Positions 1-9,115 of a DNA stretch of 29,722 nucleotides are shown here, piece by piece; within the stretch, counting starts at the first letter, position 1; every line of letters starts with the position of its first letter. Below the pieces are notes generated by a model. The model worked only from the letters and a program-made list of their open reading frames with translations, did no database searches and was not told the origin of the DNA. Made by a program: the position numbers and the translations under genes. The stretch lies in assembly GCF_001679485.1 (NCBI RefSeq), contig NZ_LZOZ01000006.1:1-29722 (forward strand), in the 5' to 3' direction. The stretch comes from Haemophilus sp. CCUG 60358 (GTDB lineage Bacteria > Pseudomonadota > Gammaproteobacteria > Enterobacterales > Pasteurellaceae).

Positions 1-351
1 GTGGAGAAGATGTTAAAGCTGGCGGTTAAACGATTAGATAAAACAAGTGGTAGCATTTTACATTCAGACCAAGGCTGGCAATATCAGATGGCGGCTTATC
101 GTCAAATTCTTGCTGAGCACGGCATCATACAAAGTATGTCAAGGAAAGGAAACTGTTTGGATAATGCCGCGATGGAGAGTTTCTTTGGACGATTAAAAAC
201 GGAATGCTTTTATAGTCGGGAATTTAATACGCGAGAGGAGATAGTTAATGCGGTAAGGGATTATTTGGATTACTATAATCATCGACGGATTCAACTAAAA
301 TTAAAAGGACTGAGTCCGATACAATATCGTCGTCAGTCCTCATGTGAATAG
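1..351 (+). CDS. IS3-family transposase OrfB, C-terminal part (5' end outside window)
   Basis: The protein is the C-terminal catalytic half of an IS3/IS150-type DDE transposase (rve integrase-core fold), which cuts and joins DNA at the element's ends. HSDQGWQY carries the second acidic residue. NAAMESFFGRLKTE carries the final glutamate in the N-x-x-x-E-S-F-F setting typical of this family. The tail DYLDYYNHRRIQLKLKGLSP is the usual end of these proteins. Full-length OrfB proteins are about 280 residues, so the first DDE aspartate and the helix-turn-helix OrfA should lie left of base 1. The GTG at base 1 is a window edge rather than a proven start. Confidence 0.9.
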   Translation: MEKMLKLAVKRLDKTSGSILHSDQGWQYQMAAYRQILAEHGIIQSMSRKGNCLDNAAMESFFGRLKTECFYSREFNTREEIVNAVRDYLDYYNHRRIQLKLKGLSPIQYRRQSSCE

Positions 352-374
352 TCCAGATTTTTGGGGTCAGATCA
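1..374 (+). mobile_element. 3' end of an IS3-family (IS150-like) insertion sequence
   Basis: The window opens inside an insertion sequence, so its left end is not visible. The transposase frame stops at 351. About a dozen bases later comes GGGGTCAGATCA (about 363-374), which resembles the terminal inverted repeat of IS150-group elements, whose ends typically carry GGGGTCA. An uptake core follows immediately at 380-388, suggesting that host sequence resumes there. The exact outer base is inferred because the left repeat and the target duplication lie outside the window. Confidence 0.65.
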
Positions 375-404
375 ATTTGACCGCACTTTTTTATTAGAAA
401 AAAT

Positions 405-701
405 TTATTCAGCTTTCACGCCTAAGTTACCCATTTTTACGCCGAGGTTACCGAGTGAAACCGGATCCAAATAATCCCCCAAGAATTTGAATAACTCACT
501 TAATTCCGTAAATGAGCGTTTGATTTTTACTTGATCTTCTACTTTACGCACAAATTCATAACGCACATTTTCGCCTTCAAAATAAGCCGTGAGCGTGAGA
601 TAAATGGTTTCAAAAAAGTGGCTTTGAGCCCCTTCTTCACCCGGATCACTGATACGGACATTCCAAGTATTGTTAAATAAAACTTCTGTTTTGATTGACA
701 T
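405..701 (-). CDS. conserved-looking hypothetical protein, 98 aa
   Basis: I do not recognise this protein. It is a soluble, mildly acidic protein with no signal peptide or membrane segment. The C-terminus holds a short internal duplication, LGNLGVK followed by MGNLGVK. The ATG at 701 is preceded by a good ribosome binding site (AGAGGAAG), which supports translation. It lies 25 bases downstream of arfA on the same strand. Because arfA carries a terminator inside its frame, this gene may need its own promoter, for which only the end of arfA and the short gap leave room. An uptake core and a T-rich run follow the stop. Real gene likely; function unknown. Confidence 0.7.
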   Translation of the reverse strand: MSIKTEVLFNNTWNVRISDPGEEGAQSHFFETIYLTLTAYFEGENVRYEFVRKVEDQVKIKRSFTELSELFKFLGDYLDPVSLGNLGVKMGNLGVKAE

Positions 702-726
702 ATAGACTTCCTCTGTTTGTTATTTT

Positions 727-981
727 TTATACTGAAATTGAAACGAAAAACCCGATGATAAAATTTCTGAAATCAAAAACTTTATCATCGGGCTTTTCAA
801 ACCAATTGCTCGCATATTTTGCTTTTCGTTGGTAACTGCCTTTGCCTTTACGTTTTTTCTCAACGCGTTGGCGGAATAATTTGTCGTGTAATAGTGCCAT
901 CACAGCATTATCTTTCACGACTCCTTTGGCGTGTTGATAAATGGGCTGATTTTCAACCGCACTTTTTGTTTTTTTTGTCAT
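727..981 (-). CDS. arfA: alternative ribosome-rescue factor ArfA
   Basis: ArfA rescues ribosomes stalled on mRNAs without a stop codon by recruiting release factor RF2; it backs up tmRNA. The central part ([17 protein letters not shown], then [16 protein letters not shown]) closely resembles E. coli ArfA. The start chosen is the ATG at 981, behind a GAGG site, giving 84 residues; the frame stays open upstream but without a ribosome site. A perfect 12-bp inverted repeat followed by a T-run lies inside the last third of the frame. The full-length tail ([11 protein letters not shown]) is hydrophobic, as in E. coli, where the full protein is unstable and the shortened one is active. An uptake core (956-964) is embedded in codons for the N-terminus. 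Confidence 0.93.
   Translation of the reverse strand: MTKKTKSAVENQPIYQHAKGVVKDNAVMALLHDKLFRQRVEKKRKGKGSYQRKAKYASNWFEKPDDKVFDFRNFIIGFFVSISV
746..792 (-). terminator. terminator-like hairpin inside the arfA reading frame
   Basis: The arms CCCGATGATAAA (751-762) and TTTATCATCGGG (781-792) are perfect 12-bp complements. Read on the minus strand, the hairpin is followed by TTTTT. It lies before the arfA stop codon, so transcripts ending here, or cut in the stem by RNase III, have no stop. In E. coli and H. influenzae a hairpin in arfA makes synthesis of active ArfA depend on failure of tmRNA. The same arrangement is inferred here. Confidence 0.85.
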
Positions 982-990
982 ATTTACCTC

Positions 991-1021
991 TAAAAAATTG
1001 CCGTGAAGTGTTTCACGGCAA
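991..1021 (-). terminator. intrinsic terminator between the arsC-like gene and arfA
   Basis: Perfect 10-bp arms TTGCCGTGAA (998-1007) and TTCACGGCAA (1012-1021) enclose a 4-base loop. On the minus strand they are followed by ATTTTTTA. This should end the arsC-like transcript. The T-run is only a few bases ahead of the arfA ribosome site, so arfA either depends on read-through or starts from a promoter upstream of this hairpin. Confidence 0.75.
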
Positions 1022-1046
1022 GTCATTATAGCGAAAATGAATAAAA

Positions 1047-1397
1047 TTACAAAATGGCGAGTACGCTTTCAGGCGGTCGTCCAATTTTGGCTTTTTCACC
1101 TTTTACCACAATCGGGCGCTCTAATAAGGCTGAATTTTCACTGATGGCTTTTAATAAATCATCATGAGTTAATGCAGGATTATCTAACCCTAATGATTGA
1201 TAAAGCTCATCTTTGGTACGCATCATTTTTCTGACATCATCTAATCCTAATTTATTAGCCAGTTGCTGTAATGCTTCAACAGAGTAGTGTTGTTGCAAAT
1301 AAAGTTCGATAGTTGGTTGAATGCCTTTTTCTTCTAATAAAGCTAAGGTTTCACGGCTTTTTGAACAGCGCGGATTATGATAAATCTTAACAGACAT
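1047..1397 (-). CDS. ArsC/Spx-family reductase, YfgD-like
   Basis: This 116-residue thioredoxin-fold protein belongs to the ArsC family. It matches E. coli YfgD over its whole length, including [11 protein letters not shown] near the N-terminus with the single redox cysteine, and ERPIVV and IGRPPE near the C-terminus, which line the active site. It is annotated as arsenate reductase (glutaredoxin type), but true arsenate reduction has rarely been shown for YfgD-type members, so the substrate is uncertain. A strong ribosome site (AGAAGGAAAC) precedes the ATG at 1397. It diverges from perM, the same pairing as yfgD/yfgO in E. coli. A clear terminator follows at 991-1021. Confidence 0.88.
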   Translation of the reverse strand: MSVKIYHNPRCSKSRETLALLEEKGIQPTIELYLQQHYSVEALQQLANKLGLDDVRKMMRTKDELYQSLGLDNPALTHDDLLKAISENSALLERPIVVKGEKAKIGRPPESVLAIL

Positions 1398-1491
1398 AAC
1401 GTTTCCTTCTATTTTATGTTGAATGAGTGGATATAGGATTGATTTAAATTTTAACTTATAATGACAAAAAATACTTGTTTAGGAAGACTTT

Positions 1492-2538
1492 ATGTTAGAA
1501 ATGCTAAAAAATTGGTATAGCCGTCGCTTAAGCGATCCGCATGCGATGGGACTACTTGCCATTTTGTTGTTTGGCTTTATTGCAATTTATTTCTTTAGTG
1601 ATTTAATCGCTCCGTTGTTGATTGCCATTGTATTAGCATATTTATTGGAAATGCCGATTAATTTCCTGACGAAAAAATTAAAATTTCCCCGAATGCTCGC
1701 CACGTTAATTATTTTTGGTGGCTTTCTAACCTTAGCGTTATTAATTTTCTTCGGGCTTGTACCAACATTATGGAATCAAACGATTTCCTTATTAAGCGAT
1801 TTGCCAGCTATGTTCAATAAGTTACATGAATGGTTATTAGCCCTTCCTGAGCATTATCCTGAACTCATCGATTACACCATGATTGACACCTTTTTTAGTG
1901 CGGCTCGAGCGAAGATTTTGGGCTTTGGTGAATCTGCGGTGAAATTGTCGATTACTTCATTAATGAACCTTGTATCACTGGGTATCTATGCATTTTTAGT
2001 GCCATTAATGATGTTCTTTATGCTGAAAGATAAAACAGAACTTCTTGCTGGAGTAAGCCGATTTTTGCCTAAAAACCGTCTTTTAGCGTCTAAAGTATGG
2101 AATGAGATGCAGCAACAAATTGCGAATTATATTCATGGCAAATTGTTAGAAATTTTGATTGTTGGCGTGGTGACTTATATTATCTTTTTAAGCTTTGGTT
2201 TAAATTATCCGCTGTTACTTTCTGTTGCCGTAGGTCTCTCTGTCTTAGTCCCTTATATTGGTGCGGTATTGGCGACGATTCCCGTTGCTTTAGTCGCCAT
2301 GTTCCAGTTTGGCATTTCCCCAACGTTTTGGTATTTAATTGTGGCCTTTGCGGTGAGTCAACTTCTAGATGGAAACTTGTTGGTGCCGTATTTATTCTCT
2401 GAAGTCGTTAATTTACATCCTTTAGTAATCATTATTTCGGTGTTGATTTTCGGCGGATTATGGGGGTTCTGGGGCGTATTCTTCGCTATTCCGTTGGCAA
2501 CGCTCGTTAAAGCTGTGCTGAATGCATTACCGGATTAG
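1492..2538 (+). CDS. perM: PerM/YfgO, AI-2E-transporter-family membrane protein
   Basis: This is a polytopic inner-membrane protein of 348 residues with about seven or eight hydrophobic segments and the family's large soluble stretch after the first three. The start [20 protein letters not shown] and segments such as [16 protein letters not shown] closely follow E. coli PerM (YfgO). The family is named for the putative AI-2 exporter TqsA, but the substrate of PerM itself is unknown. The ribosome site AGGAAG lies just ahead of the ATG at 1492. The gene diverges from the arsC-like gene across 94 bases and ends at a bidirectional terminator shared with trmO. Confidence 0.92.
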   Translation: MLEMLKNWYSRRLSDPHAMGLLAILLFGFIAIYFFSDLIAPLLIAIVLAYLLEMPINFLTKKLKFPRMLATLIIFGGFLTLALLIFFGLVPTLWNQTISLLSDLPAMFNKLHEWLLALPEHYPELIDYTMIDTFFSAARAKILGFGESAVKLSITSLMNLVSLGIYAFLVPLMMFFMLKDKTELLAGVSRFLPKNRLLASKVWNEMQQQIANYIHGKLLEILIVGVVTYIIFLSFGLNYPLLLSVAVGLSVLVPYIGAVLATIPVALVAMFQFGISPTFWYLIVAFAVSQLLDGNLLVPYLFSEVVNLHPLVIIISVLIFGGLWGFWGVFFAIPLATLVKAVLNALPD

Positions 2539-2560
2539 ACAGAATTAAAACGATAAAAAG

Positions 2561-2585
2561 AAAGCTGACGAAAGTCAGCTTTTTT
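2561..2585. terminator. bidirectional terminator between perM and trmO
   Basis: AAAGCTGAC (2561-2569) and GTCAGCTTT (2574-2582) form a 9-bp stem with a GAAA loop. A T-run follows on the plus strand, and an A-run precedes it to serve the minus strand. The trmO stop codon lies within the right arm. Confidence 0.85.
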
Positions 2586-3312
2586 GTTCTTTTAATTTTT
2601 GGATATCCAAAATTTCCACACAGTCTGTTGTCCCTGCTTTAATACGCCATTTAATATTAAATTCGTACAGACTAATACCGTAAATACGATCGGTTTCTTT
2701 ACCTTGTTGATAAGCCGGGCGGGGATCTTGTGCGATCACTTCTGTAATAAATCTCGCTAAGTGCGGTCGGTTTTTGTGATATTTTTCAACCGCACTTTGG
2801 GCGATTTCTGTAAATTCTACGTTTAATTTTGCAGGTGGTTTTTCTTGCGCAAAACTTGACTTTGCCTCAGGTTCACTATCAGCATAGGCAATATAAGGCT
2901 TAATATCAAAAATAGGTGTGCCATCGACAAGATCCACGGAGCCCAAATGCAGAAAAACACGTCCATGAATACATTCCACTTGGCGTAATTCAACTTTGGA
3001 TAAACCTAGAGGATTAGGGCGATGCGTAGCGCGCGAAGCAAATACACCGACACGTTGATTGCCGCCTAAACGAGGGGGGCGAACAGTGGATTGCCATTTT
3101 CCATGGGGTATTTTGTCGAATTGGAAAATAAGCCAAAGATAGCTAAATTGCTCTAAGCCTCGCACTGCCTCTGGCGAATTATACGGGGGGAGCAGTTCCA
3201 CAATACCAATGCCATCCTGTACTAAATCCGGCTGTCGTGGTACCGAGAATTTTTCTTTGTAAGGCGTGTGAATCACCGCAATTGGGTGAAGAGTCAGTGT
3301 TAAATCATTCAT
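2575..3312 (-). CDS. trmO: tRNA (N6-threonylcarbamoyladenosine(37)-N6)-methyltransferase TrmO
   Basis: TrmO (formerly TsaA/YaeB) methylates N6 of threonylcarbamoyl-adenosine at position 37 of tRNA-Thr, using S-adenosylmethionine. The protein has the UPF0066 core: [19 protein letters not shown] at the N-terminus, [14 protein letters not shown], and the signature [14 protein letters not shown]. The C-terminal domain with DPRPAYQQ is also typical. I chose the ATG at 3312, giving 245 residues, close to the usual 235-240; the frame is open further upstream but that part is not family sequence. Two uptake cores in opposite orientation (2759-2767 and 2789-2797) lie inside the coding region. It diverges from menA. 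Confidence 0.94.
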   Translation of the reverse strand: MNDLTLTLHPIAVIHTPYKEKFSVPRQPDLVQDGIGIVELLPPYNSPEAVRGLEQFSYLWLIFQFDKIPHGKWQSTVRPPRLGGNQRVGVFASRATHRPNPLGLSKVELRQVECIHGRVFLHLGSVDLVDGTPIFDIKPYIAYADSEPEAKSSFAQEKPPAKLNVEFTEIAQSAVEKYHKNRPHLARFITEVIAQDPRPAYQQGKETDRIYGISLYEFNIKWRIKAGTTDCVEILDIQKLKEQKS

Positions 3313-3373
3313 AAAAAGGCAATTTCCGTGTAAAATACGCCCTTTATTGTAATCAAAAGTGCGGTCAAAAAAA

Positions 3374-4285
3374 ATGACAAATCGTAAATTGAAAATGTGG
3401 TGGGAAACCGCTCGCCCAAAAACCTTGCCTTTGGCATTAGCTTCTATTTTTACCGGCTCAGCATTGGCGTATTGGGCGGATAAAGAAAGTTTTAATCTCA
3501 CTGTGATGTTACTTTGCTTGCTTACCACCATTTTATTGCAAGTGCTTTCCAACTTTGCTAATGATTACGGCGATCATCAAAAAGGGTCAGATACCGAAGA
3601 ACGTATTGGGCCTTTACGCGGTATTCAGCAAGGTGCAATTTCTGCGAATGAGCTTAAATGGGGCTTAATTTTAATGGCGGTGGGTTCATTTTTTTCAGGC
3701 GCATTCTTAATTGGTATCGCATATCAAAGTCTCACAGATTTATTGGCCTTTGCAGGTTTGGGTATTCTTGCCATTATTGCTGCCATTACTTATACCGTAG
3801 GAGCTAAACCTTATGGTTATTTAGGTTTAGGCGATCTGTCAGTGTTGCTCTTTTTTGGACTATTAGGTGTAGGTGGAACCTATTATCTACAAACTCATAG
3901 CATTGATAGCTTAATTACGTTACCAGCTCTTGGCTCCGGTTTATTGGCGACAGCCGTTTTAAATATCAATAATTTACGTGATATTGAGCAAGATGCGAAA
4001 GTAGGGAAAAATACTCTGGTTGTGCGTATTGGACCGAAGAAAGGACGTATTTATCACTGTGTTTTATTAAGCGTTGCCACTTTATGTTATGTGCTATTTG
4101 CGGCATCAACCGCATTTAGTCCTTGGCATTTCTTATTTTTATTGGCATTTCCATTGTTATTAAAACATGCATTATTTGTTTATCGCAGCAAAGAGCCTGC
4201 TGTATTACGTCCGATGTTAGCACAGATGTCAATGATTTCTTTATTTATCAATATCTTGTTTAGTTTAGGCTTGCTTATCGGCTAA
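3374..4285 (+). CDS. menA: 1,4-dihydroxy-2-naphthoate polyprenyltransferase MenA
   Basis: MenA attaches a polyprenyl chain to 1,4-dihydroxy-2-naphthoate, giving demethylmenaquinone in the inner membrane, the anaerobic quinone pathway. The UbiA-family fold shows about eight or nine membrane segments. The prenyl-diphosphate-binding motifs are [15 protein letters not shown] and [31 protein letters not shown] is the conserved N-terminus. Possible starts are a GTG at 3359, which lies inside an uptake core, and the ATG at 3374; I prefer 3374, although neither has a strong ribosome site. The gene is followed by rraA, as in E. coli. Confidence 0.94.
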   Translation: MTNRKLKMWWETARPKTLPLALASIFTGSALAYWADKESFNLTVMLLCLLTTILLQVLSNFANDYGDHQKGSDTEERIGPLRGIQQGAISANELKWGLILMAVGSFFSGAFLIGIAYQSLTDLLAFAGLGILAIIAAITYTVGAKPYGYLGLGDLSVLLFFGLLGVGGTYYLQTHSIDSLITLPALGSGLLATAVLNINNLRDIEQDAKVGKNTLVVRIGPKKGRIYHCVLLSVATLCYVLFAASTAFSPWHFLFLLAFPLLLKHALFVYRSKEPAVLRPMLAQMSMISLFINILFSLGLLIG

Positions 4286-4330
4286 ATCGGCTTATACTAG
4301 AGAAAAATTTTTAACGACAAGGGGTACATT

Positions 4331-4831
4331 ATGTATATCGATACTTCAGAACTTTGTGATATTTATGCTGATCAAGTAGATGTGGTTGAGCCAATTTTTT
4401 CTAGCTTTGGTGGCGTCAGTAATTTCTACGGCAAAGTGACGACAGTAAAATGTTTTGAAAATAATGGATTAATTGCCGAAATTCTCGAAGAAAATGGTAA
4501 TGGCAGAGTACTTGTCGTTGATGGTGGTGGCGCAGTACGCCGTGCTTTAATTGATGCAGAGCTTGCACAACTTGCAGCAGATAATGACTGGGCGGGTATT
4601 ATTGTTTATGGTGCCGTACGTCAAATTCAACAGCTTGAAAATATTGATATTGGTATTCATGCGCTTGCACCAATTCCAGTTGGCGCAGATGAAAATAATC
4701 ATGGTGAAAGTGATCTGCCAGTTAATTTCGGTGGCGTGACGTTCTTCCCTGAAGATTATATTTATGCTGATTTAACAGGTATTATTCTTTCACAAGAAGC
4801 ATTAGATTTAGAAGATTTCGAAGAAGAATAA
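4331..4831 (+). CDS. rraA: ribonuclease E activity regulator RraA
   Basis: RraA binds RNase E and the degradosome and inhibits RNA decay. The 166 residues match E. coli RraA throughout: [59 protein letters not shown] and [17 protein letters not shown] purine-rich site (AAGGGG) precedes the ATG at 4331. It sits 45 bases after menA with no terminator between, so the two are probably co-transcribed. A terminator made of two opposed uptake cores follows. Confidence 0.96.
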   Translation: MYIDTSELCDIYADQVDVVEPIFSSFGGVSNFYGKVTTVKCFENNGLIAEILEENGNGRVLVVDGGGAVRRALIDAELAQLAADNDWAGIIVYGAVRQIQQLENIDIGIHALAPIPVGADENNHGESDLPVNFGGVTFFPEDYIYADLTGIILSQEALDLEDFEEE

Positions 4832-4853
4832 TTTTGAAATTATTGACCTTTTT

Positions 4854-4887
4854 AAAGTGCGGTTAGAAATAACCGCACTTTTTTTGT
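4854..4887 (+). terminator. terminator built from paired uptake sequences after rraA
   Basis: AAAGTGCGGTT (4854-4864) and AACCGCACTTT (4871-4881) are perfect 11-bp complements with a 6-base loop, followed by a T-run. Two DNA uptake cores in head-to-head orientation form the stem, a common Haemophilus terminator design. Confidence 0.88.
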
Positions 4888-4896
4888 TAAAATTTT

Positions 4897-4912
4897 TTTG
4901 AACAAGATCACA
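4897..4912. promoter_or_regulatory. candidate CRP-cAMP site upstream of the DASS transporter
   Basis: TTTGA-N6-TCACA matches the CRP consensus TGTGA-N6-TCACA in nine of ten positions. It is about 90 bases upstream of the transporter start, with weak -10-like sequences (TAACAT) at 4941-4946 and 4951-4956. Carbon-source control of a dicarboxylate carrier makes sense, but this is inference from the motif alone. Confidence 0.4.
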
Positions 4913-4994
4913 TTTTAAACATTTGTTAGTTGAAAGTTTGTAACATTCATTTAACATCGCAAATAGTTCATCTGTAATCAGTTTGGAGGGACTC

Positions 4995-6380
4995 ATGAAC
5001 GAAACAAACACAACAAAAAATTATAAAAGTGGGATTATCTTTCTACTGGCGATAGCCTGTTTTTTTATTTTGTTAAAAGCCTTACCTTTCGCGCCTAAGG
5101 AAAATTCTGGTTTAGCATTATTAGCCTTTGTAGCGATCCTTTGGTTAACTGAAGCATTACATGTAACGGTTACTGCGCTATTAGTGCCATTACTTGCGAT
5201 TGCCCTTGATTTGGTGACAACCAAGCAAGCCTTGGTCGCCTTTGCGGATCCAACCATTTTCTTATTCTTTGGTGGATTTGCTTTAGCGACTGCTTTGCAT
5301 ATGCAAAAGCTTGATAAGATGATTGCTAATAAAATCATGGCAATGGCTCGTGGTAATTTATTGGTTGCTGTGATGTACCTTTTCTCTATTACTGCTTTCC
5401 TTTCTATGTGGATGAGTAACACTGCGACAGCTGCAATGATGTTACCTTTAGCCATGGGGATCTTAAGCCAACTTGATAAAGAAAAAGAACACAATACTTA
5501 TGTTTTCGTATTATTGGGTATTGCATATAGTGCGAGTATTGGTGGTATGGGGACATTAGTGGGTAGTCCACCAAATGCGATCGTCGCAAGTAACTTACAT
5601 TTAACCTTCTCAGATTGGTTATGGTATGGCTTGCCAATTATGATTATTTTGATGCCATTAATGGTTGGTACACTTTTCATTGTATTTAAACCAAAACTTA
5701 ACTTACGTTTTGAGCAAAACTTTGAACGTATTGAAATGAATGGCCAACGCGTTTTAACGCTTGTAATTTTTGCTGTAATTGCACTTTGCTGGGTATTTAG
5801 TAGCTATATTAATCCAATGATTTCAGGTGTATTTGGTCTTGCCAAAAATATCGGTAGTTTTGATAGCGTGGTAGCATTACTTGCTGCTGTCGTTATTTGT
5901 TCTACTGGTGTCGCAAATTGGAAACAAATTCAAGAAAATACTGACTGGGGCGTATTGATGCTTTTCGGTGGTGGTTTAACCTTGAGTGCGGTGTTAAAAG
6001 ATTCGGGCGCAAGTAAAGTGTTAGCTGACGGTATTGTCTTCTTAGTTCAAGGACAACATTACTACCTCATTGGTTTATTGGTGGCAACCTTCATTATTTT
6101 CTTAACTGAATTTACTTCCAATACCGCGAGTGCAGCGTTATTAGTGCCAATCTTTATTTCTATCGCACAATCTCTCGGTATGCCGGAAATTGGTCTTGCG
6201 TTAATTATCGGTTTAGGTGCATCTTGTGCATTTATGTTACCGGTAGCAACACCGCCAAATGCAATTGTGTTTGGTACAGGTGAAGTTCGTCAAAGTGACA
6301 TGATCAAAGCCGGATTTATCTTAAATATTGTGTGTGTATTAGTTATCGCGACAATCGGATATTATTTCTGGTTGAACTAA
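4995..6380 (+). CDS. DASS-family (SLC13) sodium-coupled dicarboxylate/anion transporter
   Basis: This is an inner-membrane carrier of 461 residues from the divalent anion:Na+ symporter family (VcINDY-like), likely importing C4-dicarboxylates with sodium. The two SNT motifs that form the sodium and substrate sites are present: SNTATAA near residues 141-143 and SNTASAA near 375-377. Both are followed by the family's PLA/VPI segments, and each half also carries a PPNAI motif. The start is the ATG at 4995 behind a strong GGAGGG; the frame continues four codons upstream. A CRP-like site lies upstream and a bidirectional terminator follows. Substrate preference cannot be read from sequence. Confidence 0.88.
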   Translation: MNETNTTKNYKSGIIFLLAIACFFILLKALPFAPKENSGLALLAFVAILWLTEALHVTVTALLVPLLAIALDLVTTKQALVAFADPTIFLFFGGFALATALHMQKLDKMIANKIMAMARGNLLVAVMYLFSITAFLSMWMSNTATAAMMLPLAMGILSQLDKEKEHNTYVFVLLGIAYSASIGGMGTLVGSPPNAIVASNLHLTFSDWLWYGLPIMIILMPLMVGTLFIVFKPKLNLRFEQNFERIEMNGQRVLTLVIFAVIALCWVFSSYINPMISGVFGLAKNIGSFDSVVALLAAVVICSTGVANWKQIQENTDWGVLMLFGGGLTLSAVLKDSGASKVLADGIVFLVQGQHYYLIGLLVATFIIFLTEFTSNTASAALLVPIFISIAQSLGMPEIGLALIIGLGASCAFMLPVATPPNAIVFGTGEVRQSDMIKAGFILNIVCVLVIATIGYYFWLN

Positions 6381-6390
6381 TCAAATAAAG

Positions 6391-6426
6391 AAAAGGGCGT
6401 GTTGGATATCCAACGCGCCCTTTTAT
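6391..6426. terminator. bidirectional terminator between the DASS transporter and plsB
   Basis: AAAAGGGCG (6391-6399) pairs with CGCCCTTTT (6416-6424). Inside it, GTTGGATATCCAAC forms a further palindromic stem. T-runs lie on both strands, so it can serve both convergent genes. Confidence 0.85.
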
Positions 6427-6440
6427 TATGTCAATAAAGA

Positions 6441-8897
6441 TTATTCATCTTTATTTGATTTATCCTCTTCTTCTACTTCAATCTCAACTTCATCTGCTTT
6501 ATCTGCAGCACCATTGATCGTTAAGCAAATCTCGCTAGAAATCAAATGCTCTAAGATTGTTGCAAGCTCGTGTAATTTTTCTTTGTCATCATCGAAATAG
6601 CCTTCTTCTTTCAAGTGAGCAATGAAGGCTGAGAATACTGCTTTATCAAAGAATTCTGGCGCATTAATACCATGTAATACAGAAAGACGTTGTGCTACCA
6701 ATTGGCTTTCTTTTTCTAGTAAACCACGGGCAATTCCAGGGTCTCTACGTAAAATGCTCACTGTAATGTAGTAGCGTTGCAAGATTTCACGCATACCCGC
6801 AGACCAAAGTTGTAAAATACGAACTTTAGAACGGTGGATAGATAAGAAATTATCATTGGCTTGGATAACCTCTTGACGCGCAAATTCATCAATAATGGCT
6901 TTAATTTGTGTATCTAATTCTTCTTCAGTGAAATGAAGGAAGAGTTCGCCTTTTAAGAATGGATAAATTTTACGTACTGCATCCAATAATAAATCTTTTT
7001 GGATTGCTTCATAATGTAAAACGACACTCGCAACAAGTGAAGGCAACACAAATAAGTGTTGAATATTATTGCGGTAATACGTCATGAGAACGGCAGAATT
7101 ACGTTCTAAACGAATGATTTCCCCGAAGTTATCTTTTTCAACTAATACACCCACACGGTCTAAGCTTAATACGTGGTCAAGCATCGCTTTTGGTGTATCA
7201 GTTGGGAGTACCACATCAGTAGAATACGGTACATTCTTTAACATTTCTTGATAACTAGAGAGTTGTTCTAGTAGTTGCTCATGAGAAAGTGCACGCTGAC
7301 GAGAAGAGAGTAGAGCGGTCCCCACTAAATTCATCGCATTGACGGCCGCAGCTTTATTAATATTTACCATTACTTGATTAGAAACAGCCCCAACCGCATG
7401 GTTAAACCAGTGTGGTTTATCTTCATGATGTTGTTCTTTCCATTCTGGATAATGGTGATTGAGGTAATTAGAAAGCGTGATTGGCTCACCGAAATTCACA
7501 AAGCCTTGACCTAAATTACGTAATTTTCTAATCACACGTAAAACTAAGCCGGCATTTTCTTTTTCTTTTGCGGCACCGCGTAATTCTTTCGCGTAAGTAT
7601 CCACTTCTAACACGTGCTCATAACCGATATACACGGGCACCACAGAAATAGGACGAGTCTGGTTATGCTGAAGTGCTTGTAGCGTCATCGACATCATACC
7701 GGTTTTCGGTGCAAGCAAGCGACCTGTACGAGAACGACCACCTTCAATGAAGTATTCGACGGAATAACCGCGGTGGAATAATTCCCCTAAATACTCACGG
7801 AAAATTGCAGAATAAAGGCGGTTACCTTTAAACGTACGACGAATAAAGAATGCCCCCCAGCTACGGAATAAAGGACCTGCTGGCCAGAAGTTTAAGTTGA
7901 TCCCTGCTGCAATATGTGGCGGTACAAGACCTTGGTGATAGAGCACATAAGAAAGCAATAAATAGTCAATGTGACTACGGTGACAAGGCACATAAACAAT
8001 CTCATGACCTTCTAGCGCAAGTTTACGCACACGGTCCGCATTTTGTACATCAATACCGGAATACAGTTTGTTCCATAACCATCGTAAGAAGCGATCCGCT
8101 GCACGAAGGCTTGAATGGCTTACATTTGCTGCAATTTCATGAAGAATTTTTTCGGCTTCAGCGTAGGCCTTCTCGCGGCTGATATTTTTTGATTTTGCCT
8201 CATCTTCAATGGCATTTTGGATTGCTTGGGAATTTAGTAGTTTATTAAACATCGCTTCGCGGTTTGGCAAACGAGGCCCTGTCGCGGAAATACGTTGTTT
8301 AGCAAAGTGCATTTTGGCAACGCGAGCCAGTTTTTGCGCAATTTTTTCATCTGAACCGTGCTCATTTACCATGTAACGCAAAGAAAGCGCTTGAGAAAAA
8401 CGTACAAAGGTGTCACGTCCAAACCAAATTGCCGCAAAGGTTTTTTGAAGACCATTTAATAAACGCAGATTGGGTAATTTTGCTTTATCTTCCTTACCTG
8501 GTGAACGTCCCCAAAGCACAGAAACAGGAATGAGTTGTACATCTAAATCGGCTGCATCACGGTGCAATTCTAAGTATTTATTGAAGACTTTGGCGGTTTC
8601 ATCTTTTGCGCCTTTTGATTTAAAAAAGCGGCGACCTTCATCTAGATAGACATAACGTGGTAATGCTACGCCATCAATCACATTCTTTTCAGCCGGATCA
8701 GGCAAACCTACACTCAAACAGTTACGACGGAAAATCACGAAGTCAGTTTGAGAGGTATAAGGTAAAACATAAAGAATAGGTTGATTGATATTGAGTTGAA
8801 GCTCTTCGATGGGTTGAGCGGGAATAGGATTATTTTTTACTAAAACCGAAAGCGGTAATTCTAATAATTTACGATAAGTACTTACGATGCCAGACAT
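6441..8897 (-). CDS. plsB: glycerol-3-phosphate 1-O-acyltransferase PlsB
   Basis: PlsB acylates sn-glycerol-3-phosphate at position 1, the first step of membrane phospholipid synthesis, at the inner membrane. All four acyltransferase blocks are present: [11 protein letters not shown] (the HX4D pair), [23 protein letters not shown] and [13 protein letters not shown] more upstream ATG exists at 8924, but I chose 8897 (818 residues). That start gives [17 protein letters not shown], which aligns with the E. coli start, and places the catalytic pair at His306 and Asp311, the E. coli numbering. The acidic C-terminal tail is longer than in E. coli. Confidence 0.95.
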   Translation of the reverse strand: MSGIVSTYRKLLELPLSVLVKNNPIPAQPIEELQLNINQPILYVLPYTSQTDFVIFRRNCLSVGLPDPAEKNVIDGVALPRYVYLDEGRRFFKSKGAKDETAKVFNKYLELHRDAADLDVQLIPVSVLWGRSPGKEDKAKLPNLRLLNGLQKTFAAIWFGRDTFVRFSQALSLRYMVNEHGSDEKIAQKLARVAKMHFAKQRISATGPRLPNREAMFNKLLNSQAIQNAIEDEAKSKNISREKAYAEAEKILHEIAANVSHSSLRAADRFLRWLWNKLYSGIDVQNADRVRKLALEGHEIVYVPCHRSHIDYLLLSYVLYHQGLVPPHIAAGINLNFWPAGPLFRSWGAFFIRRTFKGNRLYSAIFREYLGELFHRGYSVEYFIEGGRSRTGRLLAPKTGMMSMTLQALQHNQTRPISVVPVYIGYEHVLEVDTYAKELRGAAKEKENAGLVLRVIRKLRNLGQGFVNFGEPITLSNYLNHHYPEWKEQHHEDKPHWFNHAVGAVSNQVMVNINKAAAVNAMNLVGTALLSSRQRALSHEQLLEQLSSYQEMLKNVPYSTDVVLPTDTPKAMLDHVLSLDRVGVLVEKDNFGEIIRLERNSAVLMTYYRNNIQHLFVLPSLVASVVLHYEAIQKDLLLDAVRKIYPFLKGELFLHFTEEELDTQIKAIIDEFARQEVIQANDNFLSIHRSKVRILQLWSAGMREILQRYYITVSILRRDPGIARGLLEKESQLVAQRLSVLHGINAPEFFDKAVFSAFIAHLKEEGYFDDDKEKLHELATILEHLISSEICLTINGAADKADEVEIEVEEEDKSNKDE

Positions 8898-9070
8898 AAT
8901 TAATATTCTCTTTTTGTTAGACATTTCTAGGTATTGTCGGGCATTTTAACACATTCGACCAGTCAAATTCTAAAAATTTACATTTGTGATTTATGATGAG
9001 CAGTCAAAAATATGAAAAAAATTGACCGCACTTTTATCGCTAGAAAATAGTTGTTGCAATCGTCATCTTT

Positions 9071-9107
9071 CTGTATATACTAACAGTCATTCTGTATAAA
9101 GTAACAG
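9071..9107 (+). promoter_or_regulatory. two tandem SOS boxes (LexA operators) in front of lexA
   Basis: CTGTATATACTAACAG (9071-9086) and CTGTATAAAGTAACAG (9092-9107) both fit CTGT-N8-ACAG perfectly. Their starts are 21 bases apart, two helical turns, as at the E. coli lexA operator. The second box runs into the ribosome site AGGAG, so LexA binding would cover the start region. This indicates negative autoregulation. Confidence 0.92.
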
Positions 9108-9115
9108 GAGTGTAT

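Noticed and set aside
7916..8182. 88-codon plus-strand frame opposite plsB
   Set aside because: It mirrors the conserved acyltransferase motif region of plsB and has no ribosome site.
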